This document shows, piece after piece, positions 44,705 through 53,117 of a stretch of 64,000 bases of DNA. A program made the translations under genes and the position numbers. This DNA is from UBA5796 sp040752455 (GTDB lineage: Bacteria > Chloroflexota > Anaerolineae > Anaerolineales > Villigracilaceae), in assembly GCA_049324115.1 (NCBI GenBank), contig JBMOMN010000017.1:60341-124340 (forward strand), read 5' to 3'. Under the pieces are notes generated by a model, which was not told the DNA's origin, did not search any database, and saw only the letters and a list, made by a program, of their open reading frames with translations. How positions within the stretch are numbered: the first letter of the stretch is position 1; the number at the start of each line of letters is the position of its first letter.

Positions 44705-45163
44705 TCAGGCTTGCGCGTTGACGGTCTCGATCCTTTTCCGCACCTCGTCGTAAAACACCGCAGCAAGTTTCTGCGACACAGGAACCAGCAGCCGCGAAAC
44801 CAGGCTGGCAAGTTGACCGGAGACGTTAATATCTGCCGTCCAATGCACGAGTGTGGAGTCATTCGGTCCGTCGCTAAGGCTCAATTCACTGACGGCATCC
44901 GCCGCGCTGCCGGTGGCTGTGCCGTGTGCTTTTAGTTTTGTACGATTGGGTTCATCCAACTCAACGATCTCAACTTCCCCGCTAAACCGGGCTTTGACCG
45001 AGCCTAGCCCAACCGATACCACACCGTGATACCGCTTCATATCTTCGATGGTTTCGATTTTCTCGAGGCCAGGCAGACATTGGCCGATCTGATTGGGATC
45101 GGTCATGAAATCCCAAACCTTCTTGCGTGGCGCCTGAATTGTCACATCGCCGCTAATGTTCAT
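44705..45163 (-). CDS. CoxG-like SRPBCC-fold protein, first gene of the operon
   Basis: This 152-residue protein is of the CoxG/SRPBCC family: MNISGDVTIQAPRKKVWDF at the start, DPNQIGQCLPGLEKIE (about 22-37), and a hydrophobic helix LASLVSRLLVPVSQKLA at the end. CoxG proteins accompany CO dehydrogenase-like hydroxylases and are thought to help membrane recruitment or maturation. The ATG at 45163 has AGGAG seven bases upstream. The operon promoter should lie in 45164-45340, but no clear match was found. Confidence 0.9.
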   Translation of the reverse strand: MNISGDVTIQAPRKKVWDFMTDPNQIGQCLPGLEKIETIEDMKRYHGVVSVGLGSVKARFSGEVEIVELDEPNRTKLKAHGTATGSAADAVSELSLSDGPNDSTLVHWTADINVSGQLASLVSRLLVPVSQKLAAVFYDEVRKRIETVNAQA

Positions 45164-45364
45164 CAGCTCTCCTGAGTTAATAATGGGTGGAGAATCGTAT
45201 TGGACATTTATAGTCAGAATTTCAAAGATTATAACTCATGCTGTTTTGATTTTTTCCGAATTTCGGTTTTACTCGCGCATTAACGTAAGTTTTGCACAAA
45301 TACCTCGACAGAAGCCCAAAACGGCGAAAAAAGCAAAATCAGATCCGCAGTGTGAGTTGGATAT

Positions 45365-45539
45365 TGGGTTCCCCCGATTCAGTGGACAGGGTGGGCGCGA
45401 CGCTAAATGGGTGTAGTTTTGGTTTGGGGTTTTCTGCCGTTCGTCCGCGCTGGGGTTTGGGCGCGGGACCATCCCTGGTCTCGGTCCAAAAGGTCAGACC
45501 AGGTTCGTCGGGAGAGTAATGGGCATGGATAACTTGCAT
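45365..45539 (-). pseudogene. Possible N-terminal stub of a SNF2-type helicase
   Basis: The minus-strand frame from ATG 45539 reads MQVIHAHYSPDEPGLTFWTE and continues with a Pro/Arg-rich linker. It resembles the first residues of large bacterial SNF2/DEAD-type helicases that accompany SWIM-domain proteins. After about 55 residues the similarity fades, and the frame ends without any helicase motif. The rest of 45164-45638 is A+T-rich and shows no other gene. The assignment is tentative. Confidence 0.35.
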
Positions 45540-45638
45540 GGGATTTGCCGCAGGAAAAGATAACTTATCCTACCGCGAAAATTGCAGCAAAGAACGATTC
45601 TGGGATAAGATTGCGTTATTCCATGCTGGAGATTTGCA

Positions 45639-46466
45639 ATGACCAAGAAAACCCAATTCGGTAAACTCTCCCCGCTCTATAATTTTTTCCTGAATCCGTA
45701 TGAAGATGCCCGCTTTAGCCGCTGCCCACAGTGCGAAGTCAAGACCGGGCAAAAGAAAGTGCCGCTGGTCATTCACGTTGACCCGTACTATCCGCTGATT
45801 CTCAATTACACCTGCCGTTATTGCGCCAAATGCGATTTGTTGATTGCCCACAAGAATGAAATTGAGGGGCATTTAACCCAGGTGTTTGCGCAACGCGCGC
45901 CCGAAGCACTTGGCAACGATTACCTGGTGCTTGGCACAGCTGAGAAAGAGTACTGGCGGGACGGCGTGAACAATCCCCATCCGCCATCTGAATTGCTCGA
46001 CAACCTGCATGGATTCAAAGAGTATCGCAACTTTGAGCTCATCGGTGGTTGGATGACGAACGAAGACTACAAAAAAGCCTTGCAGGGAAAATCGCCTTCT
46101 GGCAGCGTCGATAACCCCAGGAATTCTGAAAAACTGGTTGAAAAAATGAAGGCGAATTTGCCCATCAGTGTTCGGGCTGGCAAAGAACTGCTCAAAATAC
46201 TGCGCAAGCAGGGTTTCCCCATCAGTGATCGGCAGACATTGTTCATCAAGAGTGTGTTCTACGGCGGCGATGAAATGGGGATTGCCTGTGACATCACCCC
46301 GCCGGGAAAACACAAGCAGGTAGTTGTCTGTTCCCTGACCCAACTTGAAATTATCGGCAAATCCGCCCTGTTGGATGAAACGCGCACGTACCAGGAAGTC
46401 CGCAAGAAAAAGCTGGCTCAATTGCCTGATAGTGTGACAGGCGGCATAACCATCAAACGCAGATAG
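45639..46466 (+). CDS. Uncharacterised zinc-ribbon protein
   Basis: The 275-residue protein has a CPQC pair near residues 29-32 and CRYCAKC near 59-65, which probably bind zinc. A helical region and a conserved-looking C-terminus (DEMGIACDITPPGKHKQVVV) follow. I recognise no functional family. The ATG has GGAG eight bases upstream. It ends nine bases before the next gene, so the two are co-transcribed. Fragments of a helicase and a nuclease on either side suggest that the pair once belonged to a larger locus. Confidence 0.75.
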   Translation: MTKKTQFGKLSPLYNFFLNPYEDARFSRCPQCEVKTGQKKVPLVIHVDPYYPLILNYTCRYCAKCDLLIAHKNEIEGHLTQVFAQRAPEALGNDYLVLGTAEKEYWRDGVNNPHPPSELLDNLHGFKEYRNFELIGGWMTNEDYKKALQGKSPSGSVDNPRNSEKLVEKMKANLPISVRAGKELLKILRKQGFPISDRQTLFIKSVFYGGDEMGIACDITPPGKHKQVVVCSLTQLEIIGKSALLDETRTYQEVRKKKLAQLPDSVTGGITIKRR

Positions 46467-46475
46467 GAAAGTACC

Positions 46476-47615
46476 ATGAGCGAATATCAATACTACGAAT
46501 GGCAAACCCTCGAACGTCCGCTAACCACCGCCGAGCAAAAAGCGGTCAATGGTCTGTCCAGTCATATTGATGTGACTTCCACCCAGGCGGTGGTTACTTA
46601 CAATTGGGGCGATTTTAAGCATGACCCCATCAATGTCCTGGCAAAATATTTCGACGCGCACCTGTATCTTGCCAACTGGGGCACGCGCCGCCTGGCTTTT
46701 CGCTTCCCCCAAGGGTTGTTGGATACGGCTGCCATCGAAGTCTTCTGTGACGAAGACCATCTCGTCCTGAAAACCATCGGCGATGTGCAAGTTTTGGAAT
46801 TTGAGATGAACGAGGAAGAAGGCTTTGACGAATGGATTGAAGAGCGCGGTCTGCTCTCAACGCTGGGACGTTTGCGCGATGACCTATTCCAGGGCGATTA
46901 TCGTGCCCTCTACCTGGCCTGGCTCAAAGCCATGAGCCTTGAATCCGGCTATTATGACGAAGACGAAGATGCCCCGGACGACTTTTTTAGCGACTCGGAA
47001 CCTCCTGTTCCCGCTGGGTTGAAACGATTGACCCCGCAACTCCAAGCTTTGGTGGATTTCTTTGAGATTGACCCCTTCCTGGTCTCTGCTGCAGCCGAAC
47101 TCAGCCCGAACCTGTCTGCCGTTCAACAGACGGATTTTTCCTCGCTCATTTCGCGCCTGACCCGCCAGGAATGTGACGAAGCCTTGCTCAAGATTGTGAA
47201 CAGTGAACCCGGAGCGGTAGCTGCCTTGCGAAAGAAGCTGCTTTCGTTTGAAAAGTCGCAAACAACTTCTCAAGCCAGTCCGCGCACCTTTGATGAACTG
47301 ATCCACGTTGCTGAGAGATTACGCAAAGCCGAAGCCAAACGTCTGGCAGAAGAAAAACACAAAAAACATATCGCCGAAATGCAGGAACTTGCCAAACACG
47401 AAGCGCAAACCTGGCAGGAAGTTGAGCAAACCCTCGCAAACGGCTACACTGCCAGCAACTACGACCATGCAACCAGTTTATTGGATAAGCTCCAGCAGTT
47501 GGCGGATTTTCAGGGGAAACAAAACAACTTCGATGCCGGGGTCAAGTTGTTGGTAGCAAAATACAAAGCGCGTACTGCGCTGATGGGGCGTTGGAAAAGA
47601 AAGGGCTGGGTATAG
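46476..47615 (+). CDS. Uncharacterised acidic/coiled-coil protein
   Basis: This 379-residue protein starts MSEYQYYEWQTLERPLTTAE. It has a conserved-looking N-terminal domain (YNWGDFKHDPINVLAKYFDA, HLYLANWGTRRLAFRFP), an acidic linker (YYDEDEDAPDDFFSDSEPP, about 152-170) and a C-terminal Lys/Glu-rich coiled coil (about 270-330). I have seen this N-terminal type only in uncharacterised proteins, often near SWIM-domain and SNF2-helicase genes. No enzymatic motif is visible. It is transcribed with the zinc-ribbon gene upstream. Confidence 0.75.
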   Translation: MSEYQYYEWQTLERPLTTAEQKAVNGLSSHIDVTSTQAVVTYNWGDFKHDPINVLAKYFDAHLYLANWGTRRLAFRFPQGLLDTAAIEVFCDEDHLVLKTIGDVQVLEFEMNEEEGFDEWIEERGLLSTLGRLRDDLFQGDYRALYLAWLKAMSLESGYYDEDEDAPDDFFSDSEPPVPAGLKRLTPQLQALVDFFEIDPFLVSAAAELSPNLSAVQQTDFSSLISRLTRQECDEALLKIVNSEPGAVAALRKKLLSFEKSQTTSQASPRTFDELIHVAERLRKAEAKRLAEEKHKKHIAEMQELAKHEAQTWQEVEQTLANGYTASNYDHATSLLDKLQQLADFQGKQNNFDAGVKLLVAKYKARTALMGRWKRKGWV

Positions 47616-47619
47616 GCTT

Positions 47620-47850
47620 TTTGAAATCGCAGAAAGACGAGGCGCATCGTTGCCTGGACCCCCGAGCTGGCTCTCGATAGCCCGGGCATAGCGCGCCAAC
47701 TGACGGTCATACCCGTTTTGGCTGATGACTGATCGCGCCTCCTCATCCGAACGGACCTCGTCGGTTTTGAAGTCAATCATCTGCCAGCCTGATCCGGTGC
47801 GGTAGAGCAGGTCTATCACCCGCGACCCAGGAATCCCGCCCCTGTTGGAA
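47620..47850 (-). pseudogene. Fragment of a PD-(D/E)XK nuclease domain (AddA/UvrD-type C-terminus)
   Basis: The minus strand reads SRVIDLLYRTGSGWQMIDFK then TDEVRSDEEARS and YDRQLARYARAIESQLG. This is the core of the RecB-like nuclease found at the C-terminus of AddA-type helicases (IDLL..W.IIDFKTD...Y..QL..YA). After QLG the similar sequence (VQATMRLVFLRF) continues in another frame, so there is at least one frameshift. No helicase part is present. The fragment lies convergent to the coiled-coil gene. Confidence 0.65.
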
Positions 47851-48022
47851 CGCCCGTTCGCGGCGGCGTTCGATTTGTTCTTGAATATCTGTAGGCATGG
47901 GGGACTCCGCTGAAATTGCAAGTGGTTCTGTCGTCTCTGCAAATTATACTTGTTTTGAATATTCCAATCATGCCGCAAGGTAAACCAAAGGCGGGCGGGA
48001 AAGTCATGCGCTCCGTTTTTGT

Positions 48023-48658
48023 TTAAACCAACCCTTGTTTCCTTGCAATGTCTGCGGCGTGCGTGCGGTTCTCGGCCTGGAGCTTGGCAAGGATATTCGA
48101 GACGTGGTTTTTCACGGTTCCTTCCGTGATAAATAATTTCTCTGCCATGTCTTTGTTGGAGGCGCCTTGTGCCAATAAAACCAACACTTCCCTTTCGCGT
48201 TCGGAGAGCGATTCGATAGTGGAGGTCGTCGGGCGCATCATTTCGCGCAGGGCACGCGAGGCGATCTCCGGTTGGATAAATACTTCGCCTTCATGTACGC
48301 GCCGGATCGTTTGGATCAATTGATCGGCAGGCGTGTCTTTGAGCAGGTATCCCATCGCCCCGGCGCGCACGCCTTGATAGACGTAATCGTCACGGTCAAA
48401 CGTGGTGAGGATGATGACCTTGGCCTGTACCCATTCACGGCACAATTTGGCGGTCGCTTCGACGCCGTTGAGCACAGGCATTTGCACATCCATAAGGATG
48501 ACATCCGGGCGGAGTTCCAGCGCCAGGCGGACTCCGCTTTCACCGTCTCCCGCTTCGCCGACTACCTGCAAGCCTGGTTCGAGATCGAGAATCGTTTTCA
48601 GCCCCTGACGCATCAGCGTCTGGTCTTCGACGAGGAGGAGGTTGATGGGATCAGGCAT
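48023..48658 (-). CDS. NarL/FixJ-type response regulator
   Basis: This 211-residue regulator has a receiver domain (LLVEDQTLMRQGL; phospho-acceptor Asp in VILMDVQMPVLNG near 55; Lys in YLLKDTPADQ near 105) and a C-terminal LuxR helix-turn-helix (LSEREREVLVLLAQGASNKD onward). It follows the histidine kinase gene by 17 bases and is its likely partner. Together they probably regulate the ABC-2 exporter operon in which they sit, as in DesKR/LiaRS-like systems. Confidence 0.95.
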   Translation of the reverse strand: MPDPINLLLVEDQTLMRQGLKTILDLEPGLQVVGEAGDGESGVRLALELRPDVILMDVQMPVLNGVEATAKLCREWVQAKVIILTTFDRDDYVYQGVRAGAMGYLLKDTPADQLIQTIRRVHEGEVFIQPEIASRALREMMRPTTSTIESLSEREREVLVLLAQGASNKDMAEKLFITEGTVKNHVSNILAKLQAENRTHAADIARKQGLV

Positions 48659-48675
48659 GGGTTGAGGAAAGCCTT

Positions 48676-49899
48676 TTAGAGGATGGGCAGTTTCACGTTG
48701 ACGCGTGAGCCGTTGCTGTTGCCAGTTAACGTCAATGTGCCGCCGAGTCCTTCCACGCGTTCGCGCATTCCGCGTAATCCATAATGTCCAGGTTGGCTCT
48801 CAGCATCAGGCGGAAGTCCGCGCCCATCGTCTTTGATCGTGAGCGTTGCATGTTGCGCGTCGATACCAAGACTTAAATCAACATTATGCGCGGCGGCATG
48901 ACGTTCGATATTCGCCAGCGCCTCTTGCGCAACGCGCCAGAGGGTTTCGGCGTGCGTGAGCGAAAGACTGTCCGCTCCTTCCGTGATGTGACAATGAATT
49001 TGAAGATGGGCGCGTTGACCCAGGTCCACGCTGAGCGTTTGGAGAGCCTCGCTCAAACGCCGTTCACCCAACCCAGGCGCACGCAGACCTGCCAGGGAAC
49101 GGCGCAAGTCGTCCATGCTGGTGCGGGTGAGATGCTTGAGTTCATCCACCTGCGCCGAGGCTTTTTCCGGGTCTACTTTGTAAAGGCGCTGGACGGCTTC
49201 GAGCTGAACTGAAAGGGCCACGAGGGCATGACCGAGGCTGTCGTGCAGGTCGCGGGCCAGACGTTCGCGTTCTTGCAAGGTTGCCAGTTCAGCATCCCGT
49301 TGGCGGGCCAGCTCCACTTCTTTTTGAGCGGCTTCCAACTTTGTGATGAGTTTCGCGCGCTCGCGGCTGGTGCGAATAGTGCCATAGATGAAGAGAAAGA
49401 TCACCATACCGCCAAGCCATTGGAACGTAAATCCAATCACGGCGCCAAGCGGGATCTGCCTGAGGTTCCAATCCGAAGTGATCAGGGCAATCAGAAACGT
49501 AACAATGGCTGTTCCAGGCATGACGGCTTGAAGCGGCAGCAATCCAAACATTTGTCCAAAATAGGTGAAACCCAGCCACCATGTAAATGTATCGAGCCAA
49601 CATGCCAGCCCCCACATACAAATTCCACCCACGAAATACAAAGCCAGGTTTCGCGATGAGATGGGCCAGCCGCCACGCGTGATACAGAAAAAATATAACA
49701 GCCCCTGCCCAATAGACAAGGCCGCAACCATCCACTCGCGCCAGGTCAGTTCATTTGCATTTGTAATGAGAACCGCGACGGCAGCAAGGCTGAATATCAA
49801 TAAGGATGCTACATCCCAAAATTTGCCATAGAGTTCAAAGTATCGGGCAGGTATTGGGAGTTCGCTATCAGCCAGGTGAGAGGGGCGAGTTTCCGTCAT
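48676..49899 (-). CDS. NarL-type sensor histidine kinase
   Basis: This 407-residue kinase has about five or six TM segments in the first 190 residues. A HisKA_3 dimerisation domain with the phospho-His in RLARDLHDSLGHALVALSVQ (near 219) and an HATPase domain (DDGRGLPPDAE, GHYGLRGMRERVEGLGG) follow. ATG 49899 (MTETRPSH) is preferred to the longer frame from 49944, whose first residues look non-conserved. It lies between the ABC-2 permease and the response regulator. The stimulus may be membrane stress or the exported compound. Confidence 0.92.
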   Translation of the reverse strand: MTETRPSHLADSELPIPARYFELYGKFWDVASLLIFSLAAVAVLITNANELTWREWMVAALSIGQGLLYFFCITRGGWPISSRNLALYFVGGICMWGLACWLDTFTWWLGFTYFGQMFGLLPLQAVMPGTAIVTFLIALITSDWNLRQIPLGAVIGFTFQWLGGMVIFLFIYGTIRTSRERAKLITKLEAAQKEVELARQRDAELATLQERERLARDLHDSLGHALVALSVQLEAVQRLYKVDPEKASAQVDELKHLTRTSMDDLRRSLAGLRAPGLGERRLSEALQTLSVDLGQRAHLQIHCHITEGADSLSLTHAETLWRVAQEALANIERHAAAHNVDLSLGIDAQHATLTIKDDGRGLPPDAESQPGHYGLRGMRERVEGLGGTLTLTGNSNGSRVNVKLPIL

Positions 49900-49948
49900 G
49901 TGGAAAGTGTACTCTGGAAAAGAAAAAGTGGAAAGTGAGTGCAAAACT

Positions 49949-49998
49949 CTCCCTCACCCCAGCCCTCTCCCAATGGGAGATGGGTTGGGGATGAGGGG
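49949..49998. repeat. CCCTCACCCCAGCCCTCTCC interspersed palindromic repeat
   Basis: CTCCCTCACCCCAGCCCTCTCC is followed by GGGAGATGGGTTGGGGATGAGGG, an imperfect palindrome. The same element, reverse-oriented, lies in frame inside the SHMT-GcvT gene near 6940-6985. Confidence 0.85.
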
Positions 49999-50005
49999 GA
50001 ATTAA

Positions 50006-50734
50006 TTACGCCTTCGGCTCCCAGCGGAACAACTTTGCGGCGATAAAGGTCGCGCCGATGCCATAGACGGCGAGCAGGAACAGATGCGTCAGCCATTTGG
50101 GGTCGAGCGTAGCTTCCAGCAAGGCAGAACGGACGAGTTGAACGACCGGGTAAGCCGGCAGATAAGCTACGACATTCCTCAACCATTCCGGCAGCATATC
50201 CAACGGGAAGACCATATCACTAATAAACATCAATAAGAAGTAGATCGTCATGCCGACGGCAGTGGCGGTCCCGGTTTTTGCCGCCAGACCGCTGATGATG
50301 CCGCCCAGCGCCATGAAAGCCAGCAATCCGGCCAGGATCATGGGATACGACAGGAGCAGGCTGGTCCCGGTCACGGGCACGTCATAAAGCAGAACACCCG
50401 CCAGAATGATCAGTGTACTTTGCAGAACACCGATGATGACGTTGACCAGTAAATACGAACCGATCAACTGCTCGGCGGGTAAAGGCGTTGCCTGCAACCT
50501 GCGCAGGACGCTTTTTTCGCGCATTTCAAGCATCATGGTCGAACTGCTGACCAGCCCGAAACTGAGGGCGTTGAGCACAATGACGCCGGGGGTCATATAG
50601 TCCATGTATTGGCTCATGACCACCCCGTAGATGAGCATGAGCAGGATCGGGAAGGCAAAGTTCCAGAACAACACGTACCCGTTGCGCAGATGCATGAGGG
50701 TCATGGCTTTGGTGAGGATGAGAAAACGTTTCAT
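50006..50734 (-). CDS. ABC-2 type transporter permease
   Basis: This 242-residue permease has six predicted TM segments, including NGYVLFWNFAFPILLMLIYG and LMFISDMVFPLDMLPEWLRN, the typical ABC-2/DrrB-like arrangement. With the ATPase upstream (19-base gap) it should form an exporter for lipids, peptides or drugs. The kinase-regulator pair downstream probably controls the operon. Confidence 0.9.
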   Translation of the reverse strand: MKRFLILTKAMTLMHLRNGYVLFWNFAFPILLMLIYGVVMSQYMDYMTPGVIVLNALSFGLVSSSTMMLEMREKSVLRRLQATPLPAEQLIGSYLLVNVIIGVLQSTLIILAGVLLYDVPVTGTSLLLSYPMILAGLLAFMALGGIISGLAAKTGTATAVGMTIYFLLMFISDMVFPLDMLPEWLRNVVAYLPAYPVVQLVRSALLEATLDPKWLTHLFLLAVYGIGATFIAAKLFRWEPKA

Positions 50735-50753
50735 GGGGTTATTCCTTTCAACA

Positions 50754-51692
50754 TTAAGCAGATTGGTTGGACTCAGCCAGCGCGTGACCGGTCAATTTCA
50801 AGAAGACATCTTCCAGATTGGGTTGGCGCAACATCACATCGCGGATGGAGCGGCCGGAGCGCGCCGCCAGTTCATGCAGGGCAGTCAACGTCACTTCGGG
50901 GTGGGCAGTTTCCACTTCCAGGTGTTGACCGGTATAGCGGGCGTTGTTCACCTCAGGTAATGTGCGAACCTGCTCCAACGGCAGTTCCACCACGGCTTTC
51001 AACATCGCGTTCAATTTGAGGTTGGAAATCAACGCCGCAGGCGTATCACATGCCACCACCTGACCGCGGTCAATGATGGCGATGCGTCCGCATAAGGCTT
51101 CCGCCTCTTCCATGGCATGGGTGGTAAGCACGATCGTCCGTCCCTCATTGTGTAATTCGCGGATAATATCCCACACCGCGCGGCGGGCGTGCGGGTCGAG
51201 CGCGGAGGTCGGCTCGTCAAGCAGGACAATCTGTGGGTCATTGGCAACGGCTACAGCGAGTGCGAGCCGTTGTTGTTGTCCACCGGAGAGACGGCGCGAT
51301 AGCGTATTTCGCTTTTCGAGCAGGCCGAAGCGCGAGAGAAGGGCGTCAATCTGTTCCGAGTTGAGATACACTTCGTACAACGCGGCATACACTTCCACCA
51401 GTTCGGCAACGGTCAGATCGTCGAGCAGGGCGGTCTTTTGCAGTTGAATGCCAAGTTGACTTTTGGTGCTGGCAGAATCTGCCCGCACGTCAACCCCGCT
51501 GACATGCATGCTACCGTTTTTGGGTTTATGCAACCCTTCCACACATGCCAGCAGTGTGGACTTGCCCGCGCCATTCGGACCCAATAAGCCGAAGATCTCG
51601 CCTTTGTTCACGGTCAGATTCACACCGTTAAGCGCCGTGACGGGTCCGTAGGTTGCGGTCAATTTTTGGACATTGATTATTGATTGAGACAT
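50754..51692 (-). CDS. ABC-2 exporter ATP-binding protein (DrrA-like)
   Basis: This 312-residue ATPase has Walker A GLLGPNGAGKSTLL (about 34-47), signature LSGGQQQRLALAVA (about 136-149), Walker B IVLLDEPTSALD (about 156-167) and the H-loop LTTHAMEEAE. The C-terminal extension is typical of DrrA-like exporters. It is the first gene of a four-gene operon (ATPase, permease, kinase, regulator). The ATG at 51692 has AAGGAG upstream. Confidence 0.95.
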   Translation of the reverse strand: MSQSIINVQKLTATYGPVTALNGVNLTVNKGEIFGLLGPNGAGKSTLLACVEGLHKPKNGSMHVSGVDVRADSASTKSQLGIQLQKTALLDDLTVAELVEVYAALYEVYLNSEQIDALLSRFGLLEKRNTLSRRLSGGQQQRLALAVAVANDPQIVLLDEPTSALDPHARRAVWDIIRELHNEGRTIVLTTHAMEEAEALCGRIAIIDRGQVVACDTPAALISNLKLNAMLKAVVELPLEQVRTLPEVNNARYTGQHLEVETAHPEVTLTALHELAARSGRSIRDVMLRQPNLEDVFLKLTGHALAESNQSA

Positions 51693-51908
51693 GGTTTAAA
51701 CTCCTTTGTCCTGCTCGTTTCGTTATGCTCTTCAAGTACGAGCGGGACTTTGTTGATACCAAAATGATACAAAAAAACCGGGCGCAAACCCAGTCCCGGA
51801 AGCAGGATTACGACTATGTCGAAAGTCATGGTGGTGGATATGAAAAACGAGGTGGGAAATGACAGCACGTTAATGATGGGGTTGACCCGGTAAGGTGGAT
51901 AGTGGTAG

Positions 51909-52130
51909 GCTTGGGGAAAGGAGAGACTACAACGTCGTTACATTGGCAGCGCCCATGTCGAGAAAGGCAATGACCTGCTAGTTGCGCGTCGCCAGAAAAA
52001 CCAGGGCATGCACTGGTGCAAACTCACCAGCAATTCTCTCACTGCTTTACAAACCCTGTTACTCAATCGTGGCTGGGATGCCTATAGGCAGAAATGCCAG
52101 GTTTTGATCCTGGTTGTTCAAGCCTCATAG
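51909..52130 (+). pseudogene. C-terminal remnant of an IS transposase
   Basis: The plus strand frame between stops at 51906 and 52128 reads RRYIGSAHVEKGNDLLVARR then QKNQGMHWCKLTSNSLTALQ and LLLNRGWDAY. A basic ARR..GM.W...L..L..L...W pattern of this kind occurs at the C-terminus of ISKra4/ISLre2-like transposases. Only about 70 residues survive. No terminal inverted repeats were identified. Confidence 0.6.
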
Positions 52131-52139
52131 CCTTATCCC

Positions 52140-52630
52140 ATTACTTTGACGCGCTAACAAAATCTTTGAAGAACAGCTACGGCTAAGCGCCAATAATTTA
52201 AAAGATGACAAAGCGCGATTAGAAAAAGAACTTGATGCTTTGGCGGATGAGCGCCAAAGCATCATCACACTTGCTCGTAAGCGTTTAATTACAGCGACTG
52301 ATTTGGAATATCACCGGAGCGCATTGACCATGCAGGAAATAAATCTCAAGCATGAATTGTCATCACTTGGACAGGCAATCAGCCTTAATGCCTTAAATGA
52401 TTGGGAAGCAAGGGTGAATGAGTACCTAACAGATTTGCAGGCTGGCATCGAAGAATTAAACAATGCCGCCCCTCAAACTGATGAGGAGCGGCACGAGATT
52501 TTTCGATTGAAAAAGCGAGTTGTTGATACTCTGGTGAAGCAGATAACGATTGATAGAGATCGTGAATTGAGTGTGGATATTCGGATCAATCTCCTGGATA
52601 TTATTGAGGAAGGGCCTCATCATTCCGCGG
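52140..52630 (+). pseudogene. C-terminal remnant of a large serine recombinase
   Basis: An uninterrupted frame of about 160 residues starts without a proper start codon next to the transposase remnant. It reads KIFEEQLRLSANNLKDDKAR, LARKRLITATDLEYHRSALT, and RLKKRVVDTLVKQITIDRDR. Coiled-coil plus LVKQITID.D is the C-terminal layout of large serine recombinases. The catalytic and zinc domains are absent. The natural end is overrun by the opposing DUF35 gene. Confidence 0.6.
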
Positions 52631-53029
52631 TACATCTTGGACAATACGGAATTTATAACCGTAGACCAGAATCCCCCGCTCATCCCCATCCTGCCTCAGC
52701 CTTCTCGTGACCATCTCCACCGGCATGCCGATTTGCACGGACTGTTCGTCCACGTCGGTCAGTTGGGCGGTGACCAGCGGACCTTCTTCGAGTTTGACCA
52801 GGGCTACGGTGTAGGGTGCGGTTTCATCGTAACCGGCCGGGGCTTCGTAGATGGTGGTATAGGAGTACACCTCCCCCTTGCCGCTAAAGGTGTAGAGAGT
52901 CTTGGCTTCGCCGCCGCATTCAGGGCAGACGTCCCGGGGCGGGAAGATTTTGACGTCACAGTGCGGGCAAACCTCCCCGACCAGTCCGTAGCGTTGTTGT
53001 TTGAGACGCCAGTGGCGAGCGATTTCCAT
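52601..53029 (-). CDS. Zn-ribbon OB-fold (DUF35) protein of the acetyl-CoA thiolase/HMG-CoA synthase complex
   Basis: This 142-residue DUF35 protein has a rubredoxin-like zinc ribbon (CPHC near 21-24, CPEC near 35-38) and an OB fold (GKGEVYSYTTIYEAP; TVALVKLEEGPLVTAQL). In archaea a DUF35 protein forms a scaffold between thiolase and HMG-CoA synthase that holds the pantetheine arm. The two genes upstream here encode exactly those partners in the archaeal order, so the same role is likely. The 3' end overlaps the recombinase remnant on the other strand. Confidence 0.9.
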   Translation of the reverse strand: MEIARHWRLKQQRYGLVGEVCPHCDVKIFPPRDVCPECGGEAKTLYTFSGKGEVYSYTTIYEAPAGYDETAPYTVALVKLEEGPLVTAQLTDVDEQSVQIGMPVEMVTRRLRQDGDERGILVYGYKFRIVQDVPRNDEALPQ

Positions 53030-53049
53030 AAAAGGTTTCTCCTTGTTAG

Positions 53050-53112
53050 AATTTCTAGCCTGACTCTAACAAGTCACGACTCTCAGGAGCTATCAGAGTC
53101 GGGTTCTAACGA
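53050..53112. repeat. Inverted/direct repeat with ACTCTAACAAGT and GAGTCGGGTTCTAAC
   Basis: Related segments CTGACTCTAACAAGTCACGA, ACTCTCAGGAGCTATCAGAG and GTCGGGTTCTAAC occupy the gap between the thiolase and DUF35 genes. They can form imperfect hairpins. Confidence 0.6.
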
Positions 53113-53117
53113 AACTG

